A stretch of DNA of 64,000 nt from Bradyrhizobium sp. 1. Its GTDB lineage: Bacteria > Pseudomonadota > Alphaproteobacteria > Rhizobiales > Xanthobacteraceae. Shown piece by piece: positions 1 through 8,451 of the stretch (positions are counted from its first letter, which is position 1; each line of letters starts with the position of its first letter). A model generated the notes under the pieces. The model saw nothing but the letters and a program-made list of their open reading frames with translations. It was not told the origin of the DNA and made no database searches. The DNA is taken from contig NZ_JADPJH010000022.1 of NCBI RefSeq assembly GCF_023073315.1, positions 408,168-472,167 of the forward strand. The letters are read 5' to 3'. The translations under genes and the position numbers were made by a program.

Positions 1-105
1 TTTTGGAGCCGCTTCCGGCAGTTTTACTGAACCATTGAATACGTAATTAATGATTTAAAATCAGTTGCTTGGTCGCGCAATCCGGATATGCACGGGGCGA
101 TAAGG

Positions 106-138
106 AAAGGTCCCGGCGAGCTGCTCGCCGGGACCTTT
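106..138 (-). terminator. Rho-independent terminator downstream of ftsZ
   Basis: A perfect 15-bp inverted repeat (arms 106-120 and 124-138) encloses a 3-nt loop, 27 bp past the ftsZ stop codon. On the minus strand the stem is followed by only a short T run; on the plus strand the run of T is longer, so it could work in both directions. It marks the end of the dcw operon. Confidence 0.85.
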
Positions 139-164
139 TTTCGTCTGCCTTATTGTAACGATCC

Positions 165-1961
165 TCAGGTCGCCTGACGCCGCAGGAAGGCCGGGATATC
201 AAGATGGTCGTCGCCCTGTGGCGCCGGCGCAACAGGCGCCGGGCGGCCATGCATGTCCAAGCCCTGCGGCGCGGGACGGCGGGCGTACTCCGATACCGGC
301 TCACTGGCTGCGATCTGCTGCGCCACGGACTTCTGCGGGCGGCGATCCGGCAGCGGCGGCATCGCGGGACCGGCGGTGCGGGCGGCGATCGGCGCCTCGC
401 TCTCCTCGTCGCGGCGGCCGAGGCCGACATTGGCGAGGCGCTGGAGCAGCGACAGGCGGCTCTTCTGCGGAGTTTCTTCCTCGAGCTCACCGCGGGCCTG
501 ACGAATCTCGGCCTGGGCCGGCATCGGCAGTTCCTCGATACGCGGCATCCGCGGCGCACGCATAGGCCCACGCTCGGCCTGCGGCGGGATGAAGGTTTCC
601 GGCGTCATCGGCTCATGCATGTTTATCGGCGCCTGCTCAGGCTCCGGGAACAGCGTGGGCTTCTGCGCGATCGGACGCACGGTGACGTCGCCATAGGTCT
701 GCATCGGCGCGGGCGCGTGCGGGACTTCGGCAACGGCAGCGGCGATGGCGGCGAGCGCAGCGCGCTCGACATTGGGACGCGGCGCGACAGGCGCGGCAGC
801 CGGGACCTGCGCTTCCAGCTTCTGGGCACGTTCGGCCAGGCGCTGGTTGTCAGCCCGCAGGCGCGCGGTCAGGTCGGCGAGACGGCTTTCGGCGGCAGCG
901 GCCGGAGCAGCGGGAGCCTGCTGCACCTGCTGCACCTGCTGCGGCGCCGCATTCGCGATCGGAGCGCTGGTGCCCTTGCTGCTGCGGGCGATCGCGTCCT
1001 GCTCGATGCCGGTGGCAACGACCGAAACGCGGATCAGACCATCGAGCGCTTCGTCGAAGGTGGCGCCGACGATGATGTTGGCATCCTGATCGACTTCCTC
1101 GCGGATGCGGGTCGCGGCTTCGTCGACCTCGAACAGGGTGAGGTCCTTGCCGCCGGTGATGGAGATGAGGAGGCCCTTGGCGCCCTTCATCGAGGAGTCA
1201 TCGATCAGCGGGTTGGCGATCGCGGCCTCGGCGGCGGTCAGCGCGCGCTTGTCGCCGGACGCTTCGCCCGTGCCCATCATCGCCTTGCCCATCTCACGCA
1301 TGACGGCGCGGACGTCGGCGAAGTCGAGGTTGATCAGGCCTTCCTTGACCATCAAATCGGTGATGCAGGCAACGCCGGAGTAGAGCACCTGGTCGGCCAT
1401 CGCGAAGGCGTCGGCGAAGGTGGTCTTCTCGTTGGCGACCCGGAACAGGTTCTGGTTCGGGATGATCAGCAGCGTATCGACGACCTTGTGCAGTTCGTTG
1501 ATGCCGGCCTCGGCGGTGCGCATGCGGCGGCCGCCCTCGAAGTGGAACGGCTTGGTCACGACGCCGACGGTGAGGATGCCCATCTCGCGCGCGATCTTGG
1601 CGATGACGGGAGCAGCACCGGTGCCGGTGCCGCCGCCCATGCCGGCGGTGACGAACACCATGTTGGCGCCCGAGAGATGGTCGCGGAGTTCGTCCATCAC
1701 CTCTTCGGCCGCGGCCGCGCCGACGACCGGCTGCGAGCCGGCGCCGAGGCCTTGCGTGGCGGCCGTGCCCATCTGCACGATGCGCTGCGCCTTCGACATC
1801 GTCAGCGCCTGCGCGTCGGTGTTGGCGACCACGAAGTCGACGCCCTGGAGGCCCGCCGTGATCATGTTGTTGACGGCGTTGCCGCCGGCGCCGCCGACGC
1901 CGAACACGGTGATGCGGGGCTTCAACTCGTGAATATCAGGAGCGTTGATGCTGATGGTCAT
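165..1961 (-). CDS. ftsZ: Cell division protein FtsZ
   Basis: FtsZ is the tubulin-like GTPase that polymerises into the cytoplasmic Z-ring and recruits the divisome. The N-terminal 320 residues are the GTPase fold, with the signature loop GGGTGTG near residue 110 and the NPLIDD region. A roughly 260-residue linker rich in Ala, Pro, Glu and Gln follows, then a conserved C-terminal peptide (LDIPAFLRRQ) of the kind that binds FtsA and other partners. At 598 aa it is far longer than the 383 aa of E. coli FtsZ; long linkers are usual in rhizobia. The start MTISINAPDI has a purine-rich GAGAGG site upstream. It is the last gene of the dcw cluster, 87 bp after ftsA, and is followed by a hairpin terminator. 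Confidence 0.98.
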   Translation of the reverse strand: MTISINAPDIHELKPRITVFGVGGAGGNAVNNMITAGLQGVDFVVANTDAQALTMSKAQRIVQMGTAATQGLGAGSQPVVGAAAAEEVMDELRDHLSGANMVFVTAGMGGGTGTGAAPVIAKIAREMGILTVGVVTKPFHFEGGRRMRTAEAGINELHKVVDTLLIIPNQNLFRVANEKTTFADAFAMADQVLYSGVACITDLMVKEGLINLDFADVRAVMREMGKAMMGTGEASGDKRALTAAEAAIANPLIDDSSMKGAKGLLISITGGKDLTLFEVDEAATRIREEVDQDANIIVGATFDEALDGLIRVSVVATGIEQDAIARSSKGTSAPIANAAPQQVQQVQQAPAAPAAAAESRLADLTARLRADNQRLAERAQKLEAQVPAAAPVAPRPNVERAALAAIAAAVAEVPHAPAPMQTYGDVTVRPIAQKPTLFPEPEQAPINMHEPMTPETFIPPQAERGPMRAPRMPRIEELPMPAQAEIRQARGELEEETPQKSRLSLLQRLANVGLGRRDEESEAPIAARTAGPAMPPLPDRRPQKSVAQQIAASEPVSEYARRPAPQGLDMHGRPAPVAPAPQGDDHLDIPAFLRRQAT

Positions 1962-2048
1962 GTTTGCCTCTCGATCACGTGCGCGTGGGTTCGCCCCGGC
2001 CGTCGGCCGCGGGAGTTGGTGAAAATCGAAGATTGCGGAAAGCGGTCA

Positions 2049-3371
2049 TCAGAAGCCCTCGCGTAGCCATCGTCCGACCTTTCCGAAATATCCGCCGGTT
2101 CCTGTCCTGACCTGCTGCCGCGTATGCCGCGGTTCGACATGTTCCTGGTGAACATATTGCGGGTAGACGAGGAGGCCGGCCGGCACCGCGAACGCGGCGT
2201 TCTTCGCCTCGTTGGGCAGCCGGCCGAAGCCGAGCGGACGACCGACCCGAACGGGCCGGCCGAGAATCTGGGTGCCGAGTTCGACGAGACCGGTCAGCTG
2301 CGAGGCGCCGCCGGAGAGCACGACGCGGCCGTTCGGCTCTGAGGCGAAGGGCGAATCCTTCAGCTTGTCCCGAACCATTTCGAAGACTTCCTCGGCACGG
2401 TGCTTGACGATGTTGGCGATGGTGGCGCGGGAGACGATCTGCGGCAGATCCTGCTCGTCACCGGCTGTCGGTACAGACATCAGCTCACGCGAGTCCGATC
2501 CGCCGGTGATGACGGTCCCGTATAACGTCTTGATTCGCTCGGCATCGGCAATGGTCGCGGAGAGTCCGCGTGCAAGATCCATCGTGATGTGTTGCCCGCC
2601 GACCGCAAAACCCGCCGCATGCACGAAGCGTCCGCCGGCATAGACCGCGATCGTGGTGGTGCCCGCGCCCATCTCGACGACGGCGGCGCCGAGATCGGCC
2701 TCGTCGTCGGTCAGCACCGACAGGCCGGCCACATAGGGGCTCGCCGCCATGGCTTCGACGTTGATGTGGCAGCGTTCCACCGCCAGCATCAGGTTCCGCG
2801 CCACGGTGGCGTCGCAGGTGACGACGTTCATGTCGACACCGAACTGATGGGCGACCATGCCGCGGGGATCGCGGATGCCCTTGACGCCGTCGAGCGTGTA
2901 GCCGACCGGCAGCGCGTGCAGCACGGTACGGCCTTCGCCGGTGGCGTGGCGCATGCCGGTTGAGGTGACGCGGCTGACGTCGGCCTGCGTCACGGCGCCA
3001 CCGCGGATGTCGGCGGCAGCCTCGACCAGCTGGCCGGAGAGCCGGCCGCCGGAGACCGACAGCAGCACGGAATCAACCCGCACTTTGGCCATTTTCTCGG
3101 CAAGCCCGACGGCCTGACGCACCGCCTGCTCGCATTCGCCGAGATCGACCACCGCGCCGGCCTTCATGCCGCGCGACTGGATCTGGCTGTAGCCGATCAA
3201 TTCCACCGCATGGGTGCGGTCGCGCAGGGCTTCGCTCGGCGCCGACGGCTTCAGCCGCGCGATCATGCAGGCGATCTTGCTGGTGCCGATGTCAAGGCAG
3301 GCGACGAGGCCGCCGCGCTTGTGCGGCATCTGGCGCGTCTTCGGCGTCTGCGTGCGATCAAGACCGGTCAT
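2049..3371 (-). CDS. ftsA: Cell division protein FtsA
   Basis: FtsA is the actin-like ATPase that tethers FtsZ filaments to the inner membrane and connects them to later division proteins. The 440-aa product starts its actin fold with ACLDIGTSKIACMIARL near residue 25. It contains the SHS2-type 1C insertion and ends in a short amphipathic segment (KVGRWLREGF) fitting the membrane-targeting helix. The start overlaps the ftsQ stop by 4 nt (ATGA), implying translational coupling. ftsZ follows after 87 bp, the usual ftsQ-ftsA-ftsZ order. Confidence 0.97.
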   Translation of the reverse strand: MTGLDRTQTPKTRQMPHKRGGLVACLDIGTSKIACMIARLKPSAPSEALRDRTHAVELIGYSQIQSRGMKAGAVVDLGECEQAVRQAVGLAEKMAKVRVDSVLLSVSGGRLSGQLVEAAADIRGGAVTQADVSRVTSTGMRHATGEGRTVLHALPVGYTLDGVKGIRDPRGMVAHQFGVDMNVVTCDATVARNLMLAVERCHINVEAMAASPYVAGLSVLTDDEADLGAAVVEMGAGTTTIAVYAGGRFVHAAGFAVGGQHITMDLARGLSATIADAERIKTLYGTVITGGSDSRELMSVPTAGDEQDLPQIVSRATIANIVKHRAEEVFEMVRDKLKDSPFASEPNGRVVLSGGASQLTGLVELGTQILGRPVRVGRPLGFGRLPNEAKNAAFAVPAGLLVYPQYVHQEHVEPRHTRQQVRTGTGGYFGKVGRWLREGF

Positions 3372-4402
3372 GCGGCGTCCCCGGCCTTCTTTTTCTTCTT
3401 GTCCTTGAACAAGTCTTCGCGCGCCTTGGCAGCGTCGTCGGACAGCTGCACCACCAGGCGATCGGGCAGGCGCATGTCGACGGCGACGATGTCGCGGGAG
3501 AACAACCTGTCCTCCTTGTCGAGCCTGGACAGCATCGCCAGCGCGTTGCCGACGTCCTGCTCGGGCAGGCGGATGTCGAGGCCGTCCTTGAGCCGCAGGT
3601 TCCAGCGCCGCTCGCCGACATAGACCGCGGCCCTGGTCAGGGTATTGACCTGCGGATAGCGCGCCAGCAGCGCCAGGAAATCGCGCGCCTGCGTGTCGGC
3701 GCCCTTGCCGACCACGAGCGGCAGCGACAGGAACCGGCGCGAGACATAGGGCTCGAGCACAGCGCCGTCATCGGCGATGACGGAGAGCCGGCCGGCCTCC
3801 TGCCACAGCGCGAACGCCTGCCGCTCGGTGATGTCGATCATGAGCCGGCCCGGATAGAGCTTCAGCACGGTCGCGTCTGCGATCCAGGGATTGGCCTTGA
3901 GCTTCTCGCGCACGATATCGGCGTCGAGGAACAGCAGCGAGGAGCGGCCGCTGACGCCGCCGATCGCCAGAATCTCATCCTGGCTGAGCTGCTTGCGGCC
4001 GTTGATCGCGACGGAGGTGATGCGGAATCCGGCGGAATTGGCCATCGCGTTGCGGGCATCGCTGACCGCGGTGATGAAATCCTGGAGGTGGCCGCCCTTG
4101 ACGATACCGAAGCCGCAGCTTCCGATCAGCAGCAGCACGGTCATGGTGATCCCGACCCGGCGGGGCGCATAGCGCTCGACCAGCGCGACCACGCGCGGCG
4201 GCGGCTCCCGCTCGATGACGGACTTGGCTTTCAACTTGGTCCTGGACCTGATCTTGTCCTGAGCGGCAGCGCGCTTGTGCTCGCGCTTCTCTTGCACCCA
4301 CTCGCGCAGAAGCACGACCGCTCCGATAGCGGCCGCCTTCAGGTCAGCTTGGGGCCTCAGCGATCTCAAAACCGATCGGGTGAGGCTTCCTGCACGATCC
4401 AT
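3368..4402 (-). CDS. ftsQ: Cell division protein FtsQ
   Basis: FtsQ is the bitopic inner-membrane protein that links early and late divisome proteins. The 344-aa product has a basic cytoplasmic N-terminus of about 95 residues, one membrane segment (about 96-112), a periplasmic POTRA domain starting near FRITSVAINGRKQL, and a beta domain. A Lys-rich tail (DKKKKKAGDAA) ends the protein. It overlaps ftsA by 4 nt. The long cytoplasmic N-terminus matches other alphaproteobacterial FtsQ proteins. The 347-bp gap upstream, the largest inside the cluster, suggests ftsQAZ has its own promoter. Confidence 0.95.
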   Translation of the reverse strand: MDRAGSLTRSVLRSLRPQADLKAAAIGAVVLLREWVQEKREHKRAAAQDKIRSRTKLKAKSVIEREPPPRVVALVERYAPRRVGITMTVLLLIGSCGFGIVKGGHLQDFITAVSDARNAMANSAGFRITSVAINGRKQLSQDEILAIGGVSGRSSLLFLDADIVREKLKANPWIADATVLKLYPGRLMIDITERQAFALWQEAGRLSVIADDGAVLEPYVSRRFLSLPLVVGKGADTQARDFLALLARYPQVNTLTRAAVYVGERRWNLRLKDGLDIRLPEQDVGNALAMLSRLDKEDRLFSRDIVAVDMRLPDRLVVQLSDDAAKAREDLFKDKKKKKAGDAA

Positions 4403-4749
4403 TGCACGAGCTCGTCAACAGTTTGCCCGCGACACCGCGCGGGTCCTGGCGAACATGACGTCTCGGTCTTGCCGGGCCGGGTACTGGTCTTCAGCAGAAG
4501 AAGCCTCTCCCCATCAGAGCGTTCACTGCAGGACATCACCCAAAACAGCTCACGCACCGGCAGCCAAAACGCCATATGCGCCGCCAGCGTTAACCTTCGG
4601 ATGTCCTGGTAAACAAAAGGTAAAGTTCGTTAACGCGGAATGCGTTTTGCCCAGGCATGTGAGGCATTTATGCCGCGATGTCCGGCATTTTACCGGTTTT
4701 GGGTTCCAAAACCGGCCGTTTCGCCCCTTCGGCCGTTAACCAATCCTAA
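4403..4749 (-). promoter_or_regulatory. Probable ftsQAZ promoter region with three GTTAAC sites
   Basis: This 347-bp gap between ddl and ftsQ has no convincing gene. It is more AT-rich than its flanks near 4590-4650. It holds three GTTAAC palindromes at 4589-4594, 4629-4634 and 4735-4740. TTAAC is the half-site of the cell-cycle regulator CtrA (TTAA-N7-TTAA). On the minus strand the middle one reads TTAA-N7-TACC, a partial match. CtrA controls ftsQA in Caulobacter; the link here is inference. Confidence 0.45.
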
Positions 4750-5736
4750 TTATTTCCGCACGCCCCGTCCGGCGAGCTCGACCAGGCCGCGCAGGAAGTC
4801 GACGAAGTCGATGCCCTCGGCCTTCAGCGCCTTGGGGTAGAGCGACGACTTGGTCAGCCCGGGCAGCGTGTTGGTTTCGAGATAGACGAGGCCCTTGGCC
4901 GAGACGATGAAGTCCGAGCGCGAATAGCCGGTGCAGGACATCGCCCGGTGCGCCAGCATCGCCTGCACCTTGAGCGCAGCTGTGATCTCGGGTGAGAAAC
5001 GGCCGGGGCAGATCTCCTGGGTCGACTTCAAAAGATATTTTGCGGCGTAGTCGAAACTGCCCTCGCCCGGAATGATCTCGATCGGCGGCAGCGAGATGAT
5101 CGAACCGTCGGTGCGCTCCAGCACGGCGCAGGTGGCCTCGACACCGGCGATGTAGGGCTCGATCACGTATTCCTCGTGCTTGGCGGCATTGCGAACGGCG
5201 ACAAGGTCCTGCTTCGCGTTGACGAAGATCAGGCCGTAGCTCGACCCGTCGCGCGCCGGCTTCGCGATCAGCCTTCCATATTCTGCGAAGGCCTCGTCGG
5301 TGTTTTCAAGCGCAATGCTGGCCGGCGGCGTCACGCCACCGAGCGCGGCAAAATGCTTGGCCGCGATCTTGTCGAAGGCGAGATGCGAGGAGGCCGAGCC
5401 CGATCCGGTGAACGGCACGCCGCGCGCCTCGCACATCACCTGCAATTCGCCGTTTTCCGCCCGCCCGCCATGCAGGCCGAGCACCAGCACGCGGCCTTCA
5501 GCCTTGGCCTGGTCGAGCGCCTGCGCCAGCGGGATGCCACGCGTGCCCGGCTTGAACTCGTCCTCGAACGGGCGGGCATGTTCGAGCAGCTGCTTGGACT
5601 GCACCACATGTACCTTGTCCTCGACGTCCCACCACCAGAGATCGGCCTCGGGCAGCGCCTCATGCAGCGCCTGAGCCGAGGCGACCGAAACCAGACGTTC
5701 GCGGTTGGAGCCGCCGAAGAGGATGGTGATGCGCAT
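4750..5736 (-). CDS. ddl: D-alanine--D-alanine ligase
   Basis: Ddl is a cytoplasmic ATP-grasp enzyme that joins two D-alanines with ATP to give the dipeptide that MurF adds to UDP-MurNAc-tripeptide. The sequence shows the N-terminal ILFGGSNRERL loop, LGLHGGRAENGELQ, GSGSASSHLAFDK, the ATP-grasp core around GRLIAKPARDGSSYG, and the C-terminal metal-binding ETNTLPGLTKSSLYPKAL, close to the family consensus E(V/I)NTLPGMT. I chose the ATG at 5736, preceded by GAGAG. A TTG 21 nt upstream (5757) would add seven residues and place the start 1 nt after the murB stop. Length 328 aa is normal. It sits between murB and ftsQ as in other rhizobia. Confidence 0.93.
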   Translation of the reverse strand: MRITILFGGSNRERLVSVASAQALHEALPEADLWWWDVEDKVHVVQSKQLLEHARPFEDEFKPGTRGIPLAQALDQAKAEGRVLVLGLHGGRAENGELQVMCEARGVPFTGSGSASSHLAFDKIAAKHFAALGGVTPPASIALENTDEAFAEYGRLIAKPARDGSSYGLIFVNAKQDLVAVRNAAKHEEYVIEPYIAGVEATCAVLERTDGSIISLPPIEIIPGEGSFDYAAKYLLKSTQEICPGRFSPEITAALKVQAMLAHRAMSCTGYSRSDFIVSAKGLVYLETNTLPGLTKSSLYPKALKAEGIDFVDFLRGLVELAGRGVRK

Positions 5737-5758
5737 GTTCTCTCGTCGCTTGTCCAAA

Positions 5759-6679
5759 TTAGCCGGAAATCCCGATCCGCTTGATTTCCCAGTGCAGCTC
5801 GATTCCGGAATTCGCCTTCACGCGTTCGCGCACGGTCTCGCCCAGCGTCTCGATGTCACGCGCGGTGGCGTCGCCCGTGTTGATCAGGAAATTGCAGTGC
5901 ATCTCCGACACCTGCGCGCCGCCGACGCGCAGGCCGCGGCAGCCGGCGGCATCGACCAGCTTCCAGGCTGAATGTCCGGGCGGATTCTTGAAGGTCGAGC
6001 CGCCGGTTTTCTCGCGGATCGGCTGCGCGGTCTCGCGGTGGCTCTGCACTTCCGCCATGCGCGCGCGAATCGCATCAATATCCCTGATCTCGCCGCGAAA
6101 CCGCGCGGAGGTGAAGATGATGGAGGGATCGACGCCGCTGTTGCGGTAGACGAATTTCATGTCGGCGTTCGAGAAGCTGTGCTTCGTGCCGTCGCGCGCG
6201 ACGCCACGCGCCTCGATCAGCACGTCCTTGGTCTCGCCGCCATTGGCTCCCGCATTCATGCGCAGCGCGCCGCCGATGGTGCCGGGAATGCCGAAGTAGA
6301 ATTCGAGCCCGCTGATGTCGGCTGCAGCGGCAACTTCCGCGACGCGCTTGTCCAGCGCCGCGGCGCCCGCTGTGACGACGTCGCCGCTCGCGACTGCCTC
6401 GCCAAAGGCACGCGGCGCAAGCCGGATCACGACGCCCGCGATGCCGCCGTCGCGCACGATCAGGTTGGAGCCGACGCCGACGACATAGACGGGAATGTCG
6501 CTGGCGAGATGCGCGAGGAAATAAGCGAGATCGTCCTCGTCCGCGGGCGTGAACAGCACCTGCGCCGGACCGCCAACGCGAAACCAGGTGAGCTCGGCCA
6601 GCGACTGGTTGGCGAGCAACCGGCCGCGCAGATCGGGCATCGCGGCTTTGAGGGTGGGCGTGATGTCGGGGAAGCTCAT
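5759..6679 (-). CDS. murB: UDP-N-acetylenolpyruvoylglucosamine reductase MurB
   Basis: MurB reduces UDP-GlcNAc-enolpyruvate to UDP-MurNAc with NADPH and FAD, the second committed step of peptidoglycan precursor synthesis. The 306-aa protein has the FAD-binding segments FRVGGPAQVLF, VGVGSNLIVRDGGI and GIPGTIGGALRMNAGA, then a C-terminal MurB domain with KTGGSTFKNPPG. It is the shorter type II form, as usual in alphaproteobacteria. Its ATG overlaps the stop of the 84-aa ORF upstream by 4 nt. Confidence 0.96.
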   Translation of the reverse strand: MSFPDITPTLKAAMPDLRGRLLANQSLAELTWFRVGGPAQVLFTPADEDDLAYFLAHLASDIPVYVVGVGSNLIVRDGGIAGVVIRLAPRAFGEAVASGDVVTAGAAALDKRVAEVAAAADISGLEFYFGIPGTIGGALRMNAGANGGETKDVLIEARGVARDGTKHSFSNADMKFVYRNSGVDPSIIFTSARFRGEIRDIDAIRARMAEVQSHRETAQPIREKTGGSTFKNPPGHSAWKLVDAAGCRGLRVGGAQVSEMHCNFLINTGDATARDIETLGETVRERVKANSGIELHWEIKRIGISG

Positions 6680-6930
6680 TGGATGTACGGAAGGTTTGGA
6701 AACCAGACACCACGATGAAGCATTATGCCCATATTTGGAACAACATGGTTTTGATCAAGTTCGTCGATGCTTCGCACGTCTGTCCAGCTCTCGATCATAG
6801 ACTCTTCGATTGCTCGGCCGTTTAGAACTCTCCTCGCTTGGGCCAGAAGACACATCGCATCTTGCCAATCCCTAGCGGTAATGCCGAAGCCGCTGGCAGC
6901 GTCTCGTACCTGCAGCCAGAGCACCCTCAT
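6676..6930 (-). CDS. Unknown 84-aa protein inserted between murC and murB
   Basis: I do not recognise this family. The ORF starts with an ATG overlapping the murC stop by 4 nt and ends in a TGA overlapping the murB start by 4 nt, so it is spliced into the translationally coupled chain with no spare bases. The product looks soluble: no signal peptide or membrane segment, several Trp, and phrases such as ITARDWQDAMCLLAQARRV and RGVWFPNLPYIQ. GC content over 6721-6900 is about 52% by my count, clearly below the 65% or so of murB and murC, which suggests a later arrival or relaxed constraint. It is not part of the canonical dcw set. The tight coupling makes an expressed gene more likely than chance. 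Confidence 0.6.
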   Translation of the reverse strand: MRVLWLQVRDAASGFGITARDWQDAMCLLAQARRVLNGRAIEESMIESWTDVRSIDELDQNHVVPNMGIMLHRGVWFPNLPYIQ

Positions 6931-8330
6931 TCTTGCGCCTTCAACTCACCGGGCAGCGCATAGGCCCATTGCGTGATGTTGCCTGCACCGAGGCACACGA
7001 CGAGATCGCCGGACTTCGCCAGTCCCTTCACAATGCCCGCGAGTTCCGATGCCCCCCGCAGCGGGACCACCTCGCGGTGGCCGTGGGCACGCAGGCCGGC
7101 AACGAAATGATCGCGGTCGATGCCGTCGATCGGGGCTTCGCCGGCGGCATAGACATCTGCAACGATCACCGCATCCGCATCGTTGAAGCAGGTGCAGAAT
7201 TCCTCGAACAGCGATTGCAGGCGGGTGTAGCGGTGCGGCTGCACCACGGCGATGATCTTGCCGTTGCTGGATTCGCGTGCCGCCTTCAGCACGGCCGAAA
7301 TCTCGACCGGGTGATGGCCGTAATCGTCGATCACGGTGATGCCGTTCCATTGGCCGGTCTTGGTGAAGCGGCGCTTGACGCCGCCGAAGCCGGCGATGGC
7401 CTTGCGAATGGCATCGTCGGAGACGCCGAGCTCGCGCGCGACTGCAATCGCAGCCGTCGCGTTGGAGGCGTTGTGGCGGCCCGGCATCGGCAGCATCAAA
7501 TCCGGGATCTCGTGCACGGCGCCGGTCTTGCGATCCCGGAAGGCGACCTTGAACTTGGAGCCACCGCCCATCGGGGTGAGATCGACGAACCGCACATCGG
7601 CCTGCGGATTCTCGCCGTAAGTGATGATGCGGCGATCCTCGATCTTGCCGACCAGGCTCTGCACGACGGGGTGATCGATGCACATCACGGCAAAGCCGTA
7701 GAACGGCAGGTTCTCGACGAAGTTTCGGAACGCGTCCTGCACCGCCTCGAACGTTTTGAAGTGGTCGAGATGCTCGGGGTCGACATTGGTGACGATAGCG
7801 ACATCGGTCGGCAACTTCAGGAACGTGCCGTCGCTCTCGTCGGCTTCCACCACCATCCAGTCGCCGGCGCCGAGCCGCGCGTTGGAGCCGTAGGCGTTGA
7901 TGATGCCGCCGTTGATGACGGTGGGATCGAGGCCGCCGGCATCGAGCAGCGTCGCGACCATCGTGGTCGTCGTGGTCTTGCCGTGGGTACCGGCGATGGC
8001 GACGCAGCTCTTCAGCCGCATCAGCTCGGCCAGCATCTCGGCGCGGCGCACCACGGGAATGCGGCGCTCGCGCGCCGCCATCAATTCCGGATTGTCGCGC
8101 TTGATCGCAGTGGAGACGACGACAACCTCGGCGCCGTCGACGTTGTCGGCCTTGTGGCCGACCGAAACCTTCGCGCCCGCCTTGCGCAGACGGTCGAGAT
8201 TGTAATTGTCGGAGGCATCCGAGCCCTGCACGGCATAGCCGAGATTGACCAGCACCTCGGCGATGCCGCTCATGCCGATCCCGCCGATCCCGACGAAGTG
8301 GATGGGTCCGATCTCGCGCGGCAGTCTCAT
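6927..8330 (-). CDS. murC: UDP-N-acetylmuramate--L-alanine ligase MurC
   Basis: MurC is the cytoplasmic ATP-dependent ligase adding the first amino acid, L-Ala, to UDP-MurNAc. Seen in the 467-aa product: N-terminal IHFVGIGGIGMSGIAEVL (UDP-binding Rossmann loop), the central P-loop GTHGKTTTT, the EADESDGTFL motif, NVDPEHLDHF, MPGRHNASNA and C-terminal DDYGHHPVEI. I prefer the ATG at 8330 (MRLPREIGPIHF), with AGGG upstream; an in-frame start at 8357 would add nine unconserved residues. Its stop overlaps the start of the 84-aa ORF. Confidence 0.96.
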   Translation of the reverse strand: MRLPREIGPIHFVGIGGIGMSGIAEVLVNLGYAVQGSDASDNYNLDRLRKAGAKVSVGHKADNVDGAEVVVVSTAIKRDNPELMAARERRIPVVRRAEMLAELMRLKSCVAIAGTHGKTTTTTMVATLLDAGGLDPTVINGGIINAYGSNARLGAGDWMVVEADESDGTFLKLPTDVAIVTNVDPEHLDHFKTFEAVQDAFRNFVENLPFYGFAVMCIDHPVVQSLVGKIEDRRIITYGENPQADVRFVDLTPMGGGSKFKVAFRDRKTGAVHEIPDLMLPMPGRHNASNATAAIAVARELGVSDDAIRKAIAGFGGVKRRFTKTGQWNGITVIDDYGHHPVEISAVLKAARESSNGKIIAVVQPHRYTRLQSLFEEFCTCFNDADAVIVADVYAAGEAPIDGIDRDHFVAGLRAHGHREVVPLRGASELAGIVKGLAKSGDLVVCLGAGNITQWAYALPGELKAQE

Positions 8331-8451
8331 GCTCTGTTCCCTGACCTCGCCGCCCAAAACGGCGGCAACTGGCGAAGGTCACGGCCAAATCAGCCGCGCC
8401 GTTCTTACTGGATGCCCCGCTTTAGAAGGCGAAGACAAGGGCTTTTTCGCG

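Noticed and set aside
204..2066. 620-aa open frame on the plus strand opposite ftsZ
   Set aside because: It is the antisense shadow of ftsZ in GC-rich DNA; composition is Arg/His/Gly/Asp-rich with no domain.
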